A stretch of 64,000 nucleotides of DNA from Cryoendolithus antarcticus (lineage: Eukaryota > Ascomycota > Dothideomycetes > Cladosporiales > Cladosporiaceae): contig NAJO01000019.1 of assembly GCA_002077065.1 (NCBI GenBank), positions 620,001 to 684,000 on the forward strand, given 5' to 3'. Shown here in pieces: positions 1-12,105 of the stretch. The notes beneath the pieces are model-generated. The model did no database searches. It saw only the letters and a program-made list of their open reading frames with translations, and was not told where the DNA came from. The translations under genes were made by a program, and so were the position numbers. Every line of letters begins with the position of its first letter. Within the stretch, counting starts at the first letter, position 1.

Positions 1-441
1 GCTGACTCATGCAATGTGTTTCAGGACAGCGACTTGCGCACACTGCAGCAGCTGATCTGTAGCGTGTGAGGGAGGCTCACGGTCTACAGACCCGTCGCGC
101 TGTGTAGGATCTTGTCTTGACACCGTTTGGGCTGCGCACGACCCAGATGCTGTAGAATCAACTGGCAGACTCAGAACGTCTACGAAGCGCAGATCGCAGA
201 ATTCGCACGTAGTAGAGCTGGATTGTCTGGGGCTTCAGCATCTCTCACTGACTACCTACACCACGCGGAATTGCAACTTGGCGCTGCTCGCAGCAGCATC
301 AACGCTGACTTGTTTGATAAGAACCTTATTGCTTCGCTTGGACTGCTCCTCGGCGGATCTCTGTTGCTTACTTGCTTTCTCCGTTGAGAATTCAAGCGGG
401 ACATGGCTCGACGTAGTGTGTAGTCTGCATAAGCCATCACT
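1..441. other. Upstream region of the first C2H2 gene
   Basis: No convincing coding exon is seen. Short overlapping frames on both strands lack any recognisable motif and look like chance. The stretch probably holds the promoter and 5' leader of the zinc-finger gene that starts at 442. Confidence 0.4.
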
Positions 442-1650
442 ATGTCGTCCTCTGGACAGGATGCGCTGGAATGGGAACTCCATGGAACTAAGCTGGATCA
501 ACCTGTGGGTGCCTCGTCTCATCCCAGTTGCGGCTGCTCTGCAGATCATGGCTACACTGGCGCAGGACTTAGCCACGACAATGGCGTACAGATCACCGAT
601 AGCGATTTCGACTTTCCTTTCGATTTCGAGGAGCTAACACACGGGTGGGAGGGTATTGCTTTGCCACCGGACGCTGTGCGCAGTAGACATGATGTAAGCG
701 AGCTACCACAGGACAACGCCCATCTCTGGCAGACGCATAGCCGGTTTGCTGTCTTGAATGACCAGCCCGTTAAACAGGGCTACTGTCCCGCGTGTGCATG
801 CAATAACAATCCGGCCCCCACGTATGACTCCTTTCAGTCATATGTATCCGCTAATGCCAATGTAACACACGGTTGGGATACAATGCCGCCAGTGATTTCT
901 ACTCCGTTGGCACCTGCCAGGAGATCTGGTCATGGAACGCTAGCGCTGGAATTTGGATGCTCCATCATGAACCGTCAGCCTTCTGACACTGCTCATCCAA
1001 CAATCGCACGTGACATCAATCAGCAAAGCTCGTGGATGAATGACTTGCCGGAGGTCCACTATTGCATGCCAGACACTCAGCAGGAGCTAAACGTGGATAT
1101 CGAGCGCCCAACCTCCCCAGGGGCTTTGAATGCTCGCGGACATCCCCCGAACGGCAGTGCGACACGCTGTGCGTCGGTAAGCATGCCCCGGGATGTCGCC
1201 TTCGTCACGGATAGCCCTGGAGAGGACGTCGCCAGCGGGGGAGCGCTTGCCAGAGTAGCACTTGGGAGTCCGGAGATCTCACACGATAGTAGGATATCGC
1301 TGTCGGCGTCGACCCCTGATGATGATCTTGACTGCGGACGGGTGCGTAAGAAACGTAAAGAGGGAGGCTTTCTTTGCTCCCACTGCGTCCGGTCCTTCGA
1401 TCGTCAGTGTGATCTCAACAAACATGTCGAGAATCGGCATCGGATGGGCACACAGACCTGTCAAGAGTGTCTCAAGACGTTCCGTTGGCCGAAGGACCTG
1501 CGACGCCACATGCTGTCAAGACACCCTGGTATCGACATCTCATCCATAGCGCTCGCTAACAAGAGGCGCACTGGCTGTCGTGCCATGCCTCTGACCCGAT
1601 CTCGGAGCGCTGCTAGGCCGGCGGGTCTCGAGGTCTCAACGCCTGATTGA
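442..1650 (+). CDS. C2H2 zinc-finger protein (putative transcription factor)
   Basis: This is a 402-residue intronless frame starting at ATG 442. The N-terminal three quarters is low-complexity and unlike any family I recognise. Near residues 300-370 a basic KKRKEGG stretch, likely a nuclear signal, precedes two C2H2 fingers: CSHCVRSFDRQCDLNKHVENRH and then CQECLKTFRWPKDLRRHMLSRH, cut here only by linker residues. The spacing is C-X2-C-X12-H-X4-H in both. The protein probably binds DNA in the nucleus; its targets are unknown. The finger pair with the aromatic W/Y-PKD pattern resembles that of the protein encoded at 29277-30794 (FRYPKDKRRH), so the two may belong to one fungal family. The gene stands alone, with about 1.5 kb of empty sequence after it. 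Confidence 0.75.
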   Translation: MSSSGQDALEWELHGTKLDQPVGASSHPSCGCSADHGYTGAGLSHDNGVQITDSDFDFPFDFEELTHGWEGIALPPDAVRSRHDVSELPQDNAHLWQTHSRFAVLNDQPVKQGYCPACACNNNPAPTYDSFQSYVSANANVTHGWDTMPPVISTPLAPARRSGHGTLALEFGCSIMNRQPSDTAHPTIARDINQQSSWMNDLPEVHYCMPDTQQELNVDIERPTSPGALNARGHPPNGSATRCASVSMPRDVAFVTDSPGEDVASGGALARVALGSPEISHDSRISLSASTPDDDLDCGRVRKKRKEGGFLCSHCVRSFDRQCDLNKHVENRHRMGTQTCQECLKTFRWPKDLRRHMLSRHPGIDISSIALANKRRTGCRAMPLTRSRSAARPAGLEVSTPD

Positions 1651-3190
1651 TACCACGGGGTGTCATCCGGGAGAAAGACCTGCTGTGTGCGGACGGATGC
1701 ATAATTCGAGCGGCGTACCATACTGGCTTGTCATCTGACTCAGCGGTAAGTCTCTTTCACGGGATACGTGGGCTTCTACTGGTTCTGGAGGCTGGAAACT
1801 TCTCCGGACTCTCTATGATCATTCGCCGTGTGGTGATCCACGGCCACCACCGAGCGTACAGGGATGACCGGGACTCAATGTACAATGCTAGCATCTGGGG
1901 GATGTGATGGTATCATCGCCATACTGTCGAGGTCACTGTAATGTACTGATCAACGCTACAGAGCATCAAACGGACATTGGCTCGTTGTGAAGAGTATTGT
2001 GCCACGATAGCGAGGTATCAACGGGCCAGCGGACACTACGCACGACCACGATACTGCCGTTCTCGAGACCAGTATCTGCGTTGACCAATCTTCCTGTTGG
2101 CACTGAACGACGGTGAAGGATATGAGGGCTGACGTCGCGACCCAGCATCAAGAGACTTCATCGCTCGAGACTGGACCATAAAACGACGCCAAGCGTACTT
2201 GACTGATGGATGTGCCCAAAGTTGAGCCGCCAAGTGCTACCTGCGGTTCTCCGAGGATCTTGAACGCTGTTCTGCTCCCATATCCCCACTCACTACCCCG
2301 GATTCAAGCACGCTGTGCGGATGAGAGACAATTCGAACTCTCGAAAGGATGGAGGCACCTGCGCTCCTCCACGGGTGTTGGAGAACCATCTGGAAATGAG
2401 GTACATACTAAATACGTGTCTAACTGTTACAACCGGGGCCTCTTCCGAATCATGTCACCCAAAACCCAGGAATCAACCTCTCAGGACGCCAGAAGCTATG
2501 TTCCTCGTTCTCCATGCCCCACACTCCACTTCTACCAGCCGCAAGGCCACACAGACCTTCTCGCGACGGTCTACCGGCCACCCCGAGCCTGATGCCTAGA
2601 GCGCTGAAGGGCCCAGGTGCGGGAAGCGAGACTCTGCGCTCCCGAGATGTAGACATGGTATGGGCGGCGAAAACGTCCCGGGTAGTCCTGTAGCGCCAAG
2701 TAAAGAGCGTCGAGGTGTGAAACGTCACCTTGCCGCGAGGAGGAGAGTGTGGTCATGTCTAAAGACATGTAATCGTGTATGGACATATTCAGTCGTGAAA
2801 GCTGTCGATGCGCCGGCGTTGCGCCGTCAATGCAGGTCGTCCTCCCAATCTGCGAAGGGGGAGGGGAGTATCGTAAGTGCTGTCTATGTGTAGTGTATTG
2901 TGTGTTCTGTCTGTCCCAGTGTGTAGTACCGAAAAGCGTGATTGTGGGTGGTAAGTGCAAGCGGTCCGCGTGAATGGGTGTCTCGAGACGCTGTGCAGCC
3001 AAAATGCCGACGATGTAGTGCGACCGGCGCATCTGCAGCAGATTGGTGGAAGTCGTGGAACGCAGTAGATGTAGAGCCTGGTCGCTTGTAACGGTATTGA
3101 GCAGTGTTCACTTGCTGCGATGCTGTGCCAGACAAGCCGCCGTCATACGATTCGTCAAAGAGGAAGAAGTAAGTCAACCAAGGAATGGGC
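1651..3190. other. Intergenic region, no gene seen
   Basis: Only short frames with no motif occur here, the longest about 153 codons on the minus strand without supporting features. It lies between the 3' ends of two convergent genes and should contain both terminators. Confidence 0.4.
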
Positions 3191-5798
3191 TCAGGCATAG
3201 CCAGCGCGGAGATCTGGAAAGTATCCTTGGCTTGTCGACACGCCCTCGAATCGTCGCAGGCCACTGCTGGCATACTGTGCGCCTGGAATTGCATCTGCGT
3301 ACTCAGCCTTTACGGCGTACTTGTATGGCTCGGTGGAAGTCCGCGAGTTCTGCTCAATCGTGCCCAGCGGTGGTAGCTGTGTGACAGACTCGTAGATGGC
3401 AGTTGGGTAGTACTGGTACCCTTCATGCTCGTGCACAGCCATACGCTCGGCATCGGTCATGATGGTATTGACGCCGCACTCAGCCTCCACAGGCCCTCCA
3501 TCGATGCTTGAAGCGCTGCTCCCCGAGTGACTGTCGGGATGTTCGGGCGAGTGGTGTAATGCGTAGTTGCGAGTGCTGTAGCCGTTACTACTGCTGCTAC
3601 CATGGCTGCCAGCACTGCGGAAGCCGCCCTGATTCATGCCATTGGCGCTATAGCCACCAGCGGAGGACATGCCGTAGTTGCCGCCGCCACCTGATGTGCC
3701 GCCTCGACCAGCAGTGCCGTTGACGCCTTCATTCGAGTAATGGCTGGGAGATCGACCTCGTACAACGATCTTATCGCTCACACGCTTAGCGACATTGACC
3801 CATGTCGGCGACTCTGCACCATCCTTTCGAACGTCAGCAAAGAGCTCAACGACGAGGTGGAAGAACTGCTGTGATGCTCTCCGCTTGCCGTTGTTGGCCG
3901 TAGCTTGCTTGAATTGCACTCGCTCGAAGGTGTATGATCTTATAGCGCCCGACGGAGCCATCTGAGGCGCTCCACCAGCGTATGCGTAATGAGGAGCCAT
4001 TGCGGAGGTGGCAGCGGAAAGCGTTGGTGAGTTCTCCTCAGGCGTGTGCTGCAGCGGCAGGTAAGGGCCAGGAGTCTGACCAGTGGGATGGAACGTCTGC
4101 ATCGGTACCGTGTAGATCCCATGCGGCGAGACGGTGTGATCAGTCCTGCCCGGAGCGGGCGAGGGAGCCACTTTGAAGACATCCATCTTGAGCTTCGGGC
4201 CGTTGTCTCGCTTCGGTGTGTGAAGTACAAGCTCAATGTTCTTGCCCGCCGAGCCATCGACAGCTGCAGTCAGCTTCATTCCCATTGCTTGCACCCTTTC
4301 TGCGATGCCGTTTCTCTTGATCTCCAATCTCCCGTTGTTGATCATCGGATGGAGGTCGAAGCTGCAGATAACAGAGAAGTAATTCCTGCGATAGCATGTC
4401 CATTTCTTGTCGGGCGCGAAGAAGAAACCCTTCTCCACCTTCGCATGGATGTTCGGCGTGATGGGTTCACTCTCACATGTCATGTCAGCGAGACATGTCA
4501 GCTCCGGAAAGGGAAACTTGGCCCATTGGGTCTGCTCATCGGAAGCAGGGTAGCTCGGTGCTCCCGCTCCACTTTGCACAGCCATTGGATGTGCTCTATA
4601 CTGATGGTGCTGATGATGAGTCAGGTCTTGTGCACCGTGCTGCAACGGCAGACCCGCTGTCGCTGAGGAGACGTTCCTGCCGCCGGCATCCAGATACGTT
4701 GGGTAGCCTTGAGAAAGAGGCGGCGACAGTAGGTTTCGTACTTCGTAGGCGTTTGACACGGCGTATCCGTCTCGGTCTGCGCCGTTCACAGTGACGTTGT
4801 AATCAGATCGCACAAGTGGCGGAAGGAGGATCTGGCCGGCGGCGTCCAAGCTGTTGCACATATGTCAGTCTTCGGAGACAAGCAAGTAGAGTTTGTGGGC
4901 TACCACGTCGCACAGCAGTATCAACGTACGTGGATGGCAACCGTGACCCAGCATATGGCTGTAACGCGAACGCCTGGGGTAGTGGCACAGGCGCAGAATA
5001 GGTGTGTATGCCTGTATAATGGTTCGTCTGAGGATAAGCGTTGTACGCCAGTCCCGACCCTGCTGATGAAGGTGAAGTTGAGATCGATGCCGAGCTTGAG
5101 TCAGTCAGAGCCGGGTGATTTTGGTAGCTACGTTCCACAGCACGTCAGCATATGGGCTTTGTATTCGTGCATCCGAGGTGCCAGCAGTGACGACCCCAGC
5201 ACAGCTGTGTGTAACCCAGAGCAGGGCGTACGAGCCACTACGAATTGCGCATCAAATAGTGCTGGTCCCGTCGCCGCGTGACGACAGTCAGCGTGTGATC
5301 ACGCGTCGCATAGACGGAGCTGTGCATTGCCAACTTCGCGATAGGTGTACCACATTGCCGGGCGGGTAGGTGCCGTGTGTAACCTGTGAGGTGTACGTTC
5401 GAAGTGGATGTAAGGCTGCGCTGCTCGAGCGCTGAGGGTCCGAACTACAAGGCCGACGGCACTCGGGTGTGCAAAGGTAGCTGCCATACGCGCCGGTTTG
5501 CCGAATTGTGGGTGCAGTGAGGTGAGAGGGGCTTTGCCCAGGCGCAAGGATATTCTGACCAATAGACATGGAGTACGTACCTGTCAGGATCATGTCGCTC
5601 GGGAAGATATCGAGGACCGGCTCCGTTGCCATTGGCTGGGTAAGAGTAGCTGCTGAGCGGCTGGTGGACTATCGATACGTCCCGTCGAAGGGGCTCATTC
5701 GTCGCATTACTGCTGTATGATGGGTGATGCGCATGTCCGCCGTAATGATCGACGCAATCTTGCTCGGGCGTGAGACCATATTCGGATGTCATCGGCAT
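3191..5798 (-). CDS. vib-1: NDT80/PhoG-type transcription factor (VIB-1/XprG-like)
   Basis: Three exons give about 691 residues: 5798-5581, 5127-4930 and 4850-3191. The introns are 5128-5580 (453 nt, donor GTACGT, acceptor GTAG) and 4851-4929 (79 nt, branch CTGAC); both junctions keep phase 2. The NDT80 DNA-binding fold spans about residues 248-511, with the conserved blocks KKWTCYRRNYFSVICSFDLHP region, RSYTFERVQFKQATANNGKRR, and WVNVAKRVSDKIVVRGRSPSHY. The flanks are rich in Tyr, Ser, Gly and His. In Neurospora VIB-1, and XprG in Aspergillus, factors of this type control extracellular proteases, the starvation response and heterokaryon incompatibility genes; this role is inferred here from family membership. 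The first intron is unusually long and could hide a small exon. The start at 5798 is the first in-frame ATG. A gene-empty stretch of about 5 kb lies upstream. Confidence 0.85.
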
Positions 5799-8700
5799 TC
5801 CATGTTGGAGTAGACCTGCTGCTTTCGTCGTCAGTGAACATCGACCGAAGACTTCGTTGTCGATCCAATGGCAATCTGCATCGACGTGCTTGAGTTGTTG
5901 TCACAATGCATGTCGATGCAGCACAGAGATCAGCTGCCCAACGTCACACCATGCGTTCAACTCACTCAAAGTCGGTGGAGTCGTACAATTGGACAGCTCA
6001 TTGCAACAGAAGGACCGTTACCTGCATAGAGACCCTGCAACGATGCAGAGTGATGCGAACCGCCGCCTCTTGTCCGTCGAAGGATCGCATGGGGAAGTTC
6101 ACTATGCGTGGAGGTGGGGGATTGGCCGTGCATAAATTGCGGCATAGTGCTCTCGCTTACCTGGCTCCATCGTCAACGCGGAATCGATGTAGATCGGCTC
6201 TTCCACGTTCCCGTCGTCTTGCGAGTCGGTGATCTGTCGATGAAACTCTACAACCATCGATCTGATCAGGCGCCTGGTTGATATTCGCTGGACCCAAGGA
6301 CGATCGATCGCTGTCAGCTATAGGTAGTGCGCGCAACTCGTCGACGGCTTGGCGTCACGCCGCTTGTGTTTGGCGGCTTAGGGCGAGCTCGGGCCAGGAG
6401 AGAGCGTCGCTAGTGATGAGCTAATGCGTGCTCGATGCTGCACTTTGAAAGCCTGTTGAGTGCTCGGCCACTCACGGCAGATGGCAGGGCCTGCGAAGAT
6501 CTCGGATCTTGTTTAAGCTGACTCAAATTTCGCTTTGACTTCACGCGATCCGCAAGGCTTCTTCCAACGTCGTTCGGGAGGCAGCGACACTATCAGATCT
6601 TGTCAGGGACATGCTGCAGCGCACTCAATTGATCGAAACCTCAATGCGCTCAATAATCCCGAGCACCAGCGAGCACAGGCGCCACATAATGACCCTACGC
6701 GCAAGAAGCAGCGTGCATTGATGCACGCCGACAATGCAGCGCTACGACCTGTCGCACTGTCGCGCTTCGTAGTCGCAATCTTCTGCGGCACATTGTAAAG
6801 AAGTCCTACGCACCTAGGTATGCTGAACGCTTCAATAGGCGTCTTTCGCGAGCAGTGAGCGCAAGGTCTCGATTCGATCGAGTGCGGCTGATGTTCGAGG
6901 ATGTCTCAAGGTTCGGCGTTGTGCATATGCTCCTCAGTATTGACGACTTGGACACTTGAGATCACGATGCTCGTTGTGTGTGTTTCGTCCTGGCGAAGCA
7001 GCAAGAAGGCGTGGACGTAATTAGCTATGTATTCGATACGCATCAGTGCCTGATTGTAGCAGCCCCAGTGGGAGTGGGAAGACCCGTCACGTACCTTGCT
7101 TCAGCTGTCAGAGACAAAGGACTGCGCTTCGACTTCCTTTGCACCGCAGACGCGTGGTGATTCGGAGCAGCAGAACAATGACCGCAAGGGCGAATTGGTC
7201 TCAGATCAGAAGTATACGGTCCAGAGATCGGTATGGGCGAGCGAAAGTCAATCAGTCAGTCGATAGGATCGAGAATGCAACAGCGGAAGGGCTATGCTTT
7301 GAGGCTTGACGACTGCGACTGGAGCAAGCAAGTAGGGTCATCCCGGTCTCCGGCAGATAGAGTACACTGACAACAGGGCACTTGCTTACCTGAGGGAGCA
7401 TGCAGTCGCGACTAATAGCATAGCCGCTTTCTCCCAAAATGACCTTCGGCGTGCTTTCCACTTCGATGCACGGATCGTTTGCATCCAAGATTTACTAGAA
7501 GCCTCACGACATCGATCACAAGTCCGTCGAGGGACTGCGCGTCAGCAGAAACCGACAGACTGGTAACAACACGGGCGAAAAGACAGGAGTGTCAGCCTCA
7601 GTGATAATGGCCATAGCGCTGGGAGTTGGTGAATCTTTCAGAACGCTCAGACCACCGTCCGCGCCTCCACTAAGTGGGTTGCTAACGATGGAAAGCTGCA
7701 TCCGCGTCATGCCTTATTGGGGTATCTCTGAGCAGACTCTTGGGATCGAGTGGCGAGGAACGGAGCGGACCATCCCGCACAGTGCAATGAAGGAGGAGTG
7801 GAGACCGTCCTTGCGCCCTTACTGCCGGACCTATCGCTGTCCGCATGACTAGGCAACGATGCAGGCAGAGACGACAGGACGATCCTCTTGCGCAGCAAGT
7901 TCGCAACTCGCAAGTCGTCCAGTCTTCGGCGTCCGCCTCTGTAGCTAGCCGAAAAAGAAGCTGAGTTCCAACGGTACTCGGCCCCAAGTCTTGACAAGTT
8001 TGATCTCCACAATCTACGACACCCGTGCGCGCTATGTCAAAGAAATGGTCTGTCTGATCGCCGGCATGGTGCTCACTTCGAGAAGCACGTCAGAGCCAGT
8101 AGAAAGCCTGCCCTGGACGCACTTCTGGCCGGCCCGGCAGCCTAATGCGATGTCATGCAGCATGCAGGTGGAGTGTTGATGTGGAGTAATGATCGGTCGA
8201 GGTTGTCAAGGCTAGGGCTTCCCGAGATTTCGGAAAAAAGAACATGTCACAAAGACGCGGAAGAGCCGGTGTTGACTCGATCAAAGTCACTTCCCAGGCC
8301 CAAGTGTGCGCTCCGACCACAACGGTTGGACACACCGCCGTAACGATTCGCGCCTCGCAATCATCGAAGCCGCGCCGAGCCACCGCTTCGTTCGTGTTAT
8401 GTTCCAGGTTCGCTCGTAACCAGATGCAAGCCACATCATGCAGGAAGCTTCTGGGTCTGCAGATCAACGCATCCGGGTCTGCTGGTCATGGGCAATCGGC
8501 AAGTCTCTGGGAAGCTTTGCCATCATGAGATCGACCGGACTGGAGTGCATAGTCCGTTGTGGGCAGGTCGCGACGAAGTCGCTCTGCATAACATATCGCA
8601 CTCTCATTGGGTGATAGAGTGTCTGAAAATCCACCCTTGAACGTCCCTTGCAGATGAAGTGAGAGGACATCGCGGGCGCTCCGCCCGGGCCGGCGCCATT

Positions 8701-10780
8701 CCGAACCTCCGCGCCTACTCTCATCTCATCCCAATATGCTCACATTATTGCATTCCACGGAACTCGCCGTGTAGGCTAGGATTCACTGACCTATTGCTGA
8801 ATACGGCTCTGACATGAAGAGGAAGAAGACTTACCCGCCCCGCCACGACTTGCTCCTTCGCGTGTAGACTTGCGGTCATTATGGCCTCAGCGAACAAAGA
8901 GAGCGAATAGGTCATCCGACCAACAACTCCACCCGGGCGACAGAGCTTCAGGTTCCGAACGCATCTCGAGATAGCAACAGCGTCATCCTCGCTGGACTCG
9001 CCCAGCTTCTCCATCGCTTCGAGAAGACGCCAACAATGGGGCTGGCGCATGCCGCCCTTCCACGGAAGGCTGCAGGCAGTCTGTTGACACGTCAGGGACA
9101 AGCCTCACCGCTCTTTGCACTCCCACGCTTGAGGCTTGACAATTGCGCAATGCAATCTGTGTGGGCGTCTTGCTGACTTCATGCGGAAGGCACGTGATGG
9201 ATCTCGGATCGCGAGAAGCATTGAGGTGCAAGTAGCCGTACACTATTGCGAACATCGCTTTCCATACAACGACATTGTGCGGAGAGCGGTGAATACGGCG
9301 AGCCGCTCGACTGTCGTGCCAGCGAGTCTCTTTTGCTCACGATCTCCTCTTTCGTTCATCATCAACATGTCACTCACTTTGCCAGTGTAGCTCTCCGCTT
9401 TCCGATCTCTCTCCAATTTAGCGATGAATTGTGACAACCAGTCCATAACCCGGGACAATTGGCTCTTGCTGACGGCTACCCGCAGAAGCCGAGTCGAAGG
9501 CACTTACTCTGGACGCATCGCCAGCATTCTTGCCAAGGATTCTGTGCCAGACTCGAACAGAGCGCGGCCAATCTTGGAGCAGCATGCGATGAATCGGACA
9601 TCACGCAAGTCGTGTGACTTGCGATATGAGACTGCCTGCTCACAGCATGAGTCCAATAAATACAAAACATGACACCTTCTACGCCACTTCGCATCACGAG
9701 TGGCGCTCTTGTGTGTCCGATCAACAAGGCAACTCTTTACACGGCCGGACGCTGAGAAATTTCGGAGGGATGCTCAAGTGTTCCGTCTCACTCCCGGTAC
9801 AGATATTGGACCATATCCAAGCGCTGGATCCCGTTGAGAACCGCCGTGGCAGCCAAGTCGCTCTGTCACTCAACACCCAGCGACTTGGCTAGCTGTTCCG
9901 CTCGTCGCGCAAACATATACTCGGACATAGGATGCGCGGACGTCCGCCACTGGCAGCACAAAGCACACGTGCCGACTCCGAGTTCCACGTAGCTCAGCTT
10001 GCGCCATATCACAGAACGCCTGTCGTGTCTTGAACCCTTTGTCTGTGCTGTAAGGCTGTTTCACGACTCGACACTATCTGCTGAGGACGAAGCACGATCG
10101 CCTGAGCTGCCTTGAGGATCTCGAGACAACACCTCATATCACGAAGAATTCATCTCGACGCCGAGTCCCAAGTCGGCCTTCCACAACCTCGGCAACGCAC
10201 GGAACCGCGAGTCTCGTGAAGGTGCCACACTCACATCTCCTGCAAGCTGCCGTGCCATTTCACTTCCAGCTGACGATACCTCTCCAACAAAGACCAACCA
10301 CCAGGTCACCTCACCTATCCCAGCACTGATGTGCGCCACTTTCCGCGCCCGTCAGTGTGATAGTACACGGCAACCCACTCGAGAGTGACCCTTGCAGTAT
10401 CGAAGCACAACATCTCACCAGCCTTGTGTCTTCTTGGTGCCTTCCCCGCGGATGCTGCTGAAACGCAGCAAGCTGGACTATTCGAAGCTGCTGCTGTGCT
10501 TGCACGCCAGCACCGTGGCGCGGCGATCGGGCGCAGGAGCAGATGACGCGGCTTGGAGGTACAGACTCAGCAGGTGCTTCCTGCGCTGTTGGGGCGGAGA
10601 AAAGGGCCGACTGGACGGTGATGCGGCAAAGTTGTCCGAAGGAAGGGGTGTCGTGATGTTTTGAAGTATGTGTAAGTTGTTATTGACTGGCTGAGCTCAA
10701 TGATGGACATTTCTGCAGAGCTGATTGGGTGGGTGAGTGTCGGTTGACTAGCTCGCGCGCGACATCAGTTGTGTAGTGGA
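5799..10780. other. Five-kilobase region with no recognisable gene
   Basis: No frame longer than about 120 codons and no known motif is seen on either strand. The most protein-like fragments are on the minus strand near 8836-9101 (ending at a GTAAGT donor), 8153-8467 and 10139-10339, but I could not join them into a model. The stretch lies upstream of the vib-1-like gene and may hold a long 5' leader, distal control elements, non-coding RNA or decayed sequence. It contains a perfect 12-bp inverted repeat at 9851-9890. Confidence 0.35.
9851..9890. repeat. Perfect 12-bp inverted repeat with 16-nt loop
   Basis: AGCCAAGTCGCT at 9851-9862 is followed after 16 nt by its exact reverse complement AGCGACTTGGCT at 9879-9890. 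It could form a hairpin in RNA or act as a dyad binding site. No adjacent gene is clear. Confidence 0.6.
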
Positions 10781-11782
10781 TCACCCGCCGGTATTGACAG
10801 CCGCTTCTGCCTCTTGTCTCAGCTGGAGTGAGGCATCCATATCGCGCCACAGCTGCTCTTCCTCGTCGTCAGCCTGAGCAAAAATTCCAGGTGCCGCAGC
10901 GTCATTTGAGACTTGGTCGTCCTCATCGTCATCGTCTTCCTGATCTTCATCGTCGCTCTCGTTCACTGCATGCTTGCTAGGCAGTCCCGTAAGTCTATCA
11001 AACCTCGGATGATATCCTTCAATAGCATCTCGATTTACTGCAGTCCCCTCGGCAGCGAATGTCGCGAATTGTACCTTCGATGGCGGAGCTCTGGTAGTCT
11101 TCTCCACGATCTGATCAGTCATGACTCTGCCAGGAAGCAGACTGGTAGCCTGCTCTCCTCGTTCCATAGCCAGCTCCTCATTACCCGCAATACGCTGTTG
11201 CACTCTTTGCGCTTTGCCATCATCAGCAGGCCTCTGATCCGCCATCAAATGCTTCTCGCTCTCAGGTACCTTCACACTTGGCGTCTGACCAGGCACCCGT
11301 TCCCAAGCTGGGATGTGCGAAAGCTGCGCTCGGATAAACTTTGCTTTCACCACGCATTCTTCGCTACAGAAATTCCCTTTGCCTTTACCTAGCTTCCAAT
11401 CCGCTGACTTCACTGTAGCCTTCTGGCCTCGATGAGGATTGACGCATAGAGCGTATCCGCATTTGCCATCTATGCGGCGTTCTTCGATTAATTCGACGAA
11501 GTCTTCGGGTTGAAACAAGGAGATCTGAGAGAGGAAGTCTGATGCGTCTCGAGGTGTGGCAGTGGCTCCCGGAGGATAGTCTAGCAGCGTTTCGATCGAG
11601 GTCAGAATCTGTGCTGATAGATCTCGTCGATGCTGTAGGAGATTCGCATGCTGTAAAGCAATAGTCATGTTACGATTGTGCTGCGTGGAGGTCTCGACAT
11701 CTGCTTCGTTCGCGGAGACCACCGCCTGAGCCGTCGACGTCGACGGCTTCAGTATAGACTTCACCGGCACCTTGAGCGACAT
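10781..11782 (-). CDS. rtr1: Rtr1/RPAP2-type RNA polymerase II CTD phosphatase
   Basis: This is a 333-residue intronless frame. The Rtr1-family zinc module lies at about residues 108-158: CGYALCVNPHRG supplies two cysteines (C-X4-C), and NFCSEECVVKAKFIRAQL supplies the other pair (C-X3-C), which is the family signature. Upstream is the typical helical segment (LLQHRRDLSAQILTSIETLL). Members remove Ser5 phosphate from the C-terminal repeat of RNA polymerase II and help nuclear import of the polymerase. The C-terminal part carries an acidic run (DESDDEDQEDDDDEDDQ), common in fungal members. The gene is divergent from the KRE9/KNH1-like gene, with 323 bp between the two start codons, so they probably share a promoter region. 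Confidence 0.88.
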   Translation of the reverse strand: MSLKVPVKSILKPSTSTAQAVVSANEADVETSTQHNRNMTIALQHANLLQHRRDLSAQILTSIETLLDYPPGATATPRDASDFLSQISLFQPEDFVELIEERRIDGKCGYALCVNPHRGQKATVKSADWKLGKGKGNFCSEECVVKAKFIRAQLSHIPAWERVPGQTPSVKVPESEKHLMADQRPADDGKAQRVQQRIAGNEELAMERGEQATSLLPGRVMTDQIVEKTTRAPPSKVQFATFAAEGTAVNRDAIEGYHPRFDRLTGLPSKHAVNESDDEDQEDDDDEDDQVSNDAAAPGIFAQADDEEEQLWRDMDASLQLRQEAEAAVNTGG

Positions 11783-12105
11783 CGTGTCTTCTTAAGCGGC
11801 GTGTTGTGTTGATGAAGAAAAACATGCCGGCAGTCTCGATATAGATATCGAAATATTAGGTAAGCGTGGCGCAGGGTCTGACTTTCCGAGCCGGCTCTCA
11901 GCCAAGACCTTGACTTGGCTTGAGATGGAGACGGGCTTGCGTGGACAGTGAAGGTGCAATCACCCGCTCTACAAACAACATTGACCAACTTCGCAAGCCA
12001 CATACTCACCGTCGCTGCCCGTCTTACAAACTTTGGGGACCGCATCCGACACCTTGCCTCGCCGCCGTTCTCCACCCACTTTGCGCGACGCGCGCCCCCG
12101 CCAGC
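11783..12105. promoter_or_regulatory. Shared divergent promoter of rtr1 and the KRE9-like gene
   Basis: These 323 bp separate two start codons facing away from each other. The part close to the plus-strand gene is pyrimidine-rich (12000-12100), as in many fungal core promoters. No specific factor site is claimed. Confidence 0.5.

Noticed and set aside
8745..9101. Protein-like minus-strand frame ending at a GTAAGT donor
   Set aside because: No acceptor with a matching frame and no homology-like motif could be found on either side.
6150..9510. Series of GTAAG/GTACG donor-like sites on the minus strand upstream of vib-1
   Set aside because: About four GTAAG pentamers per 4 kb are expected by chance, and I could not join exons into a consistent reading frame.
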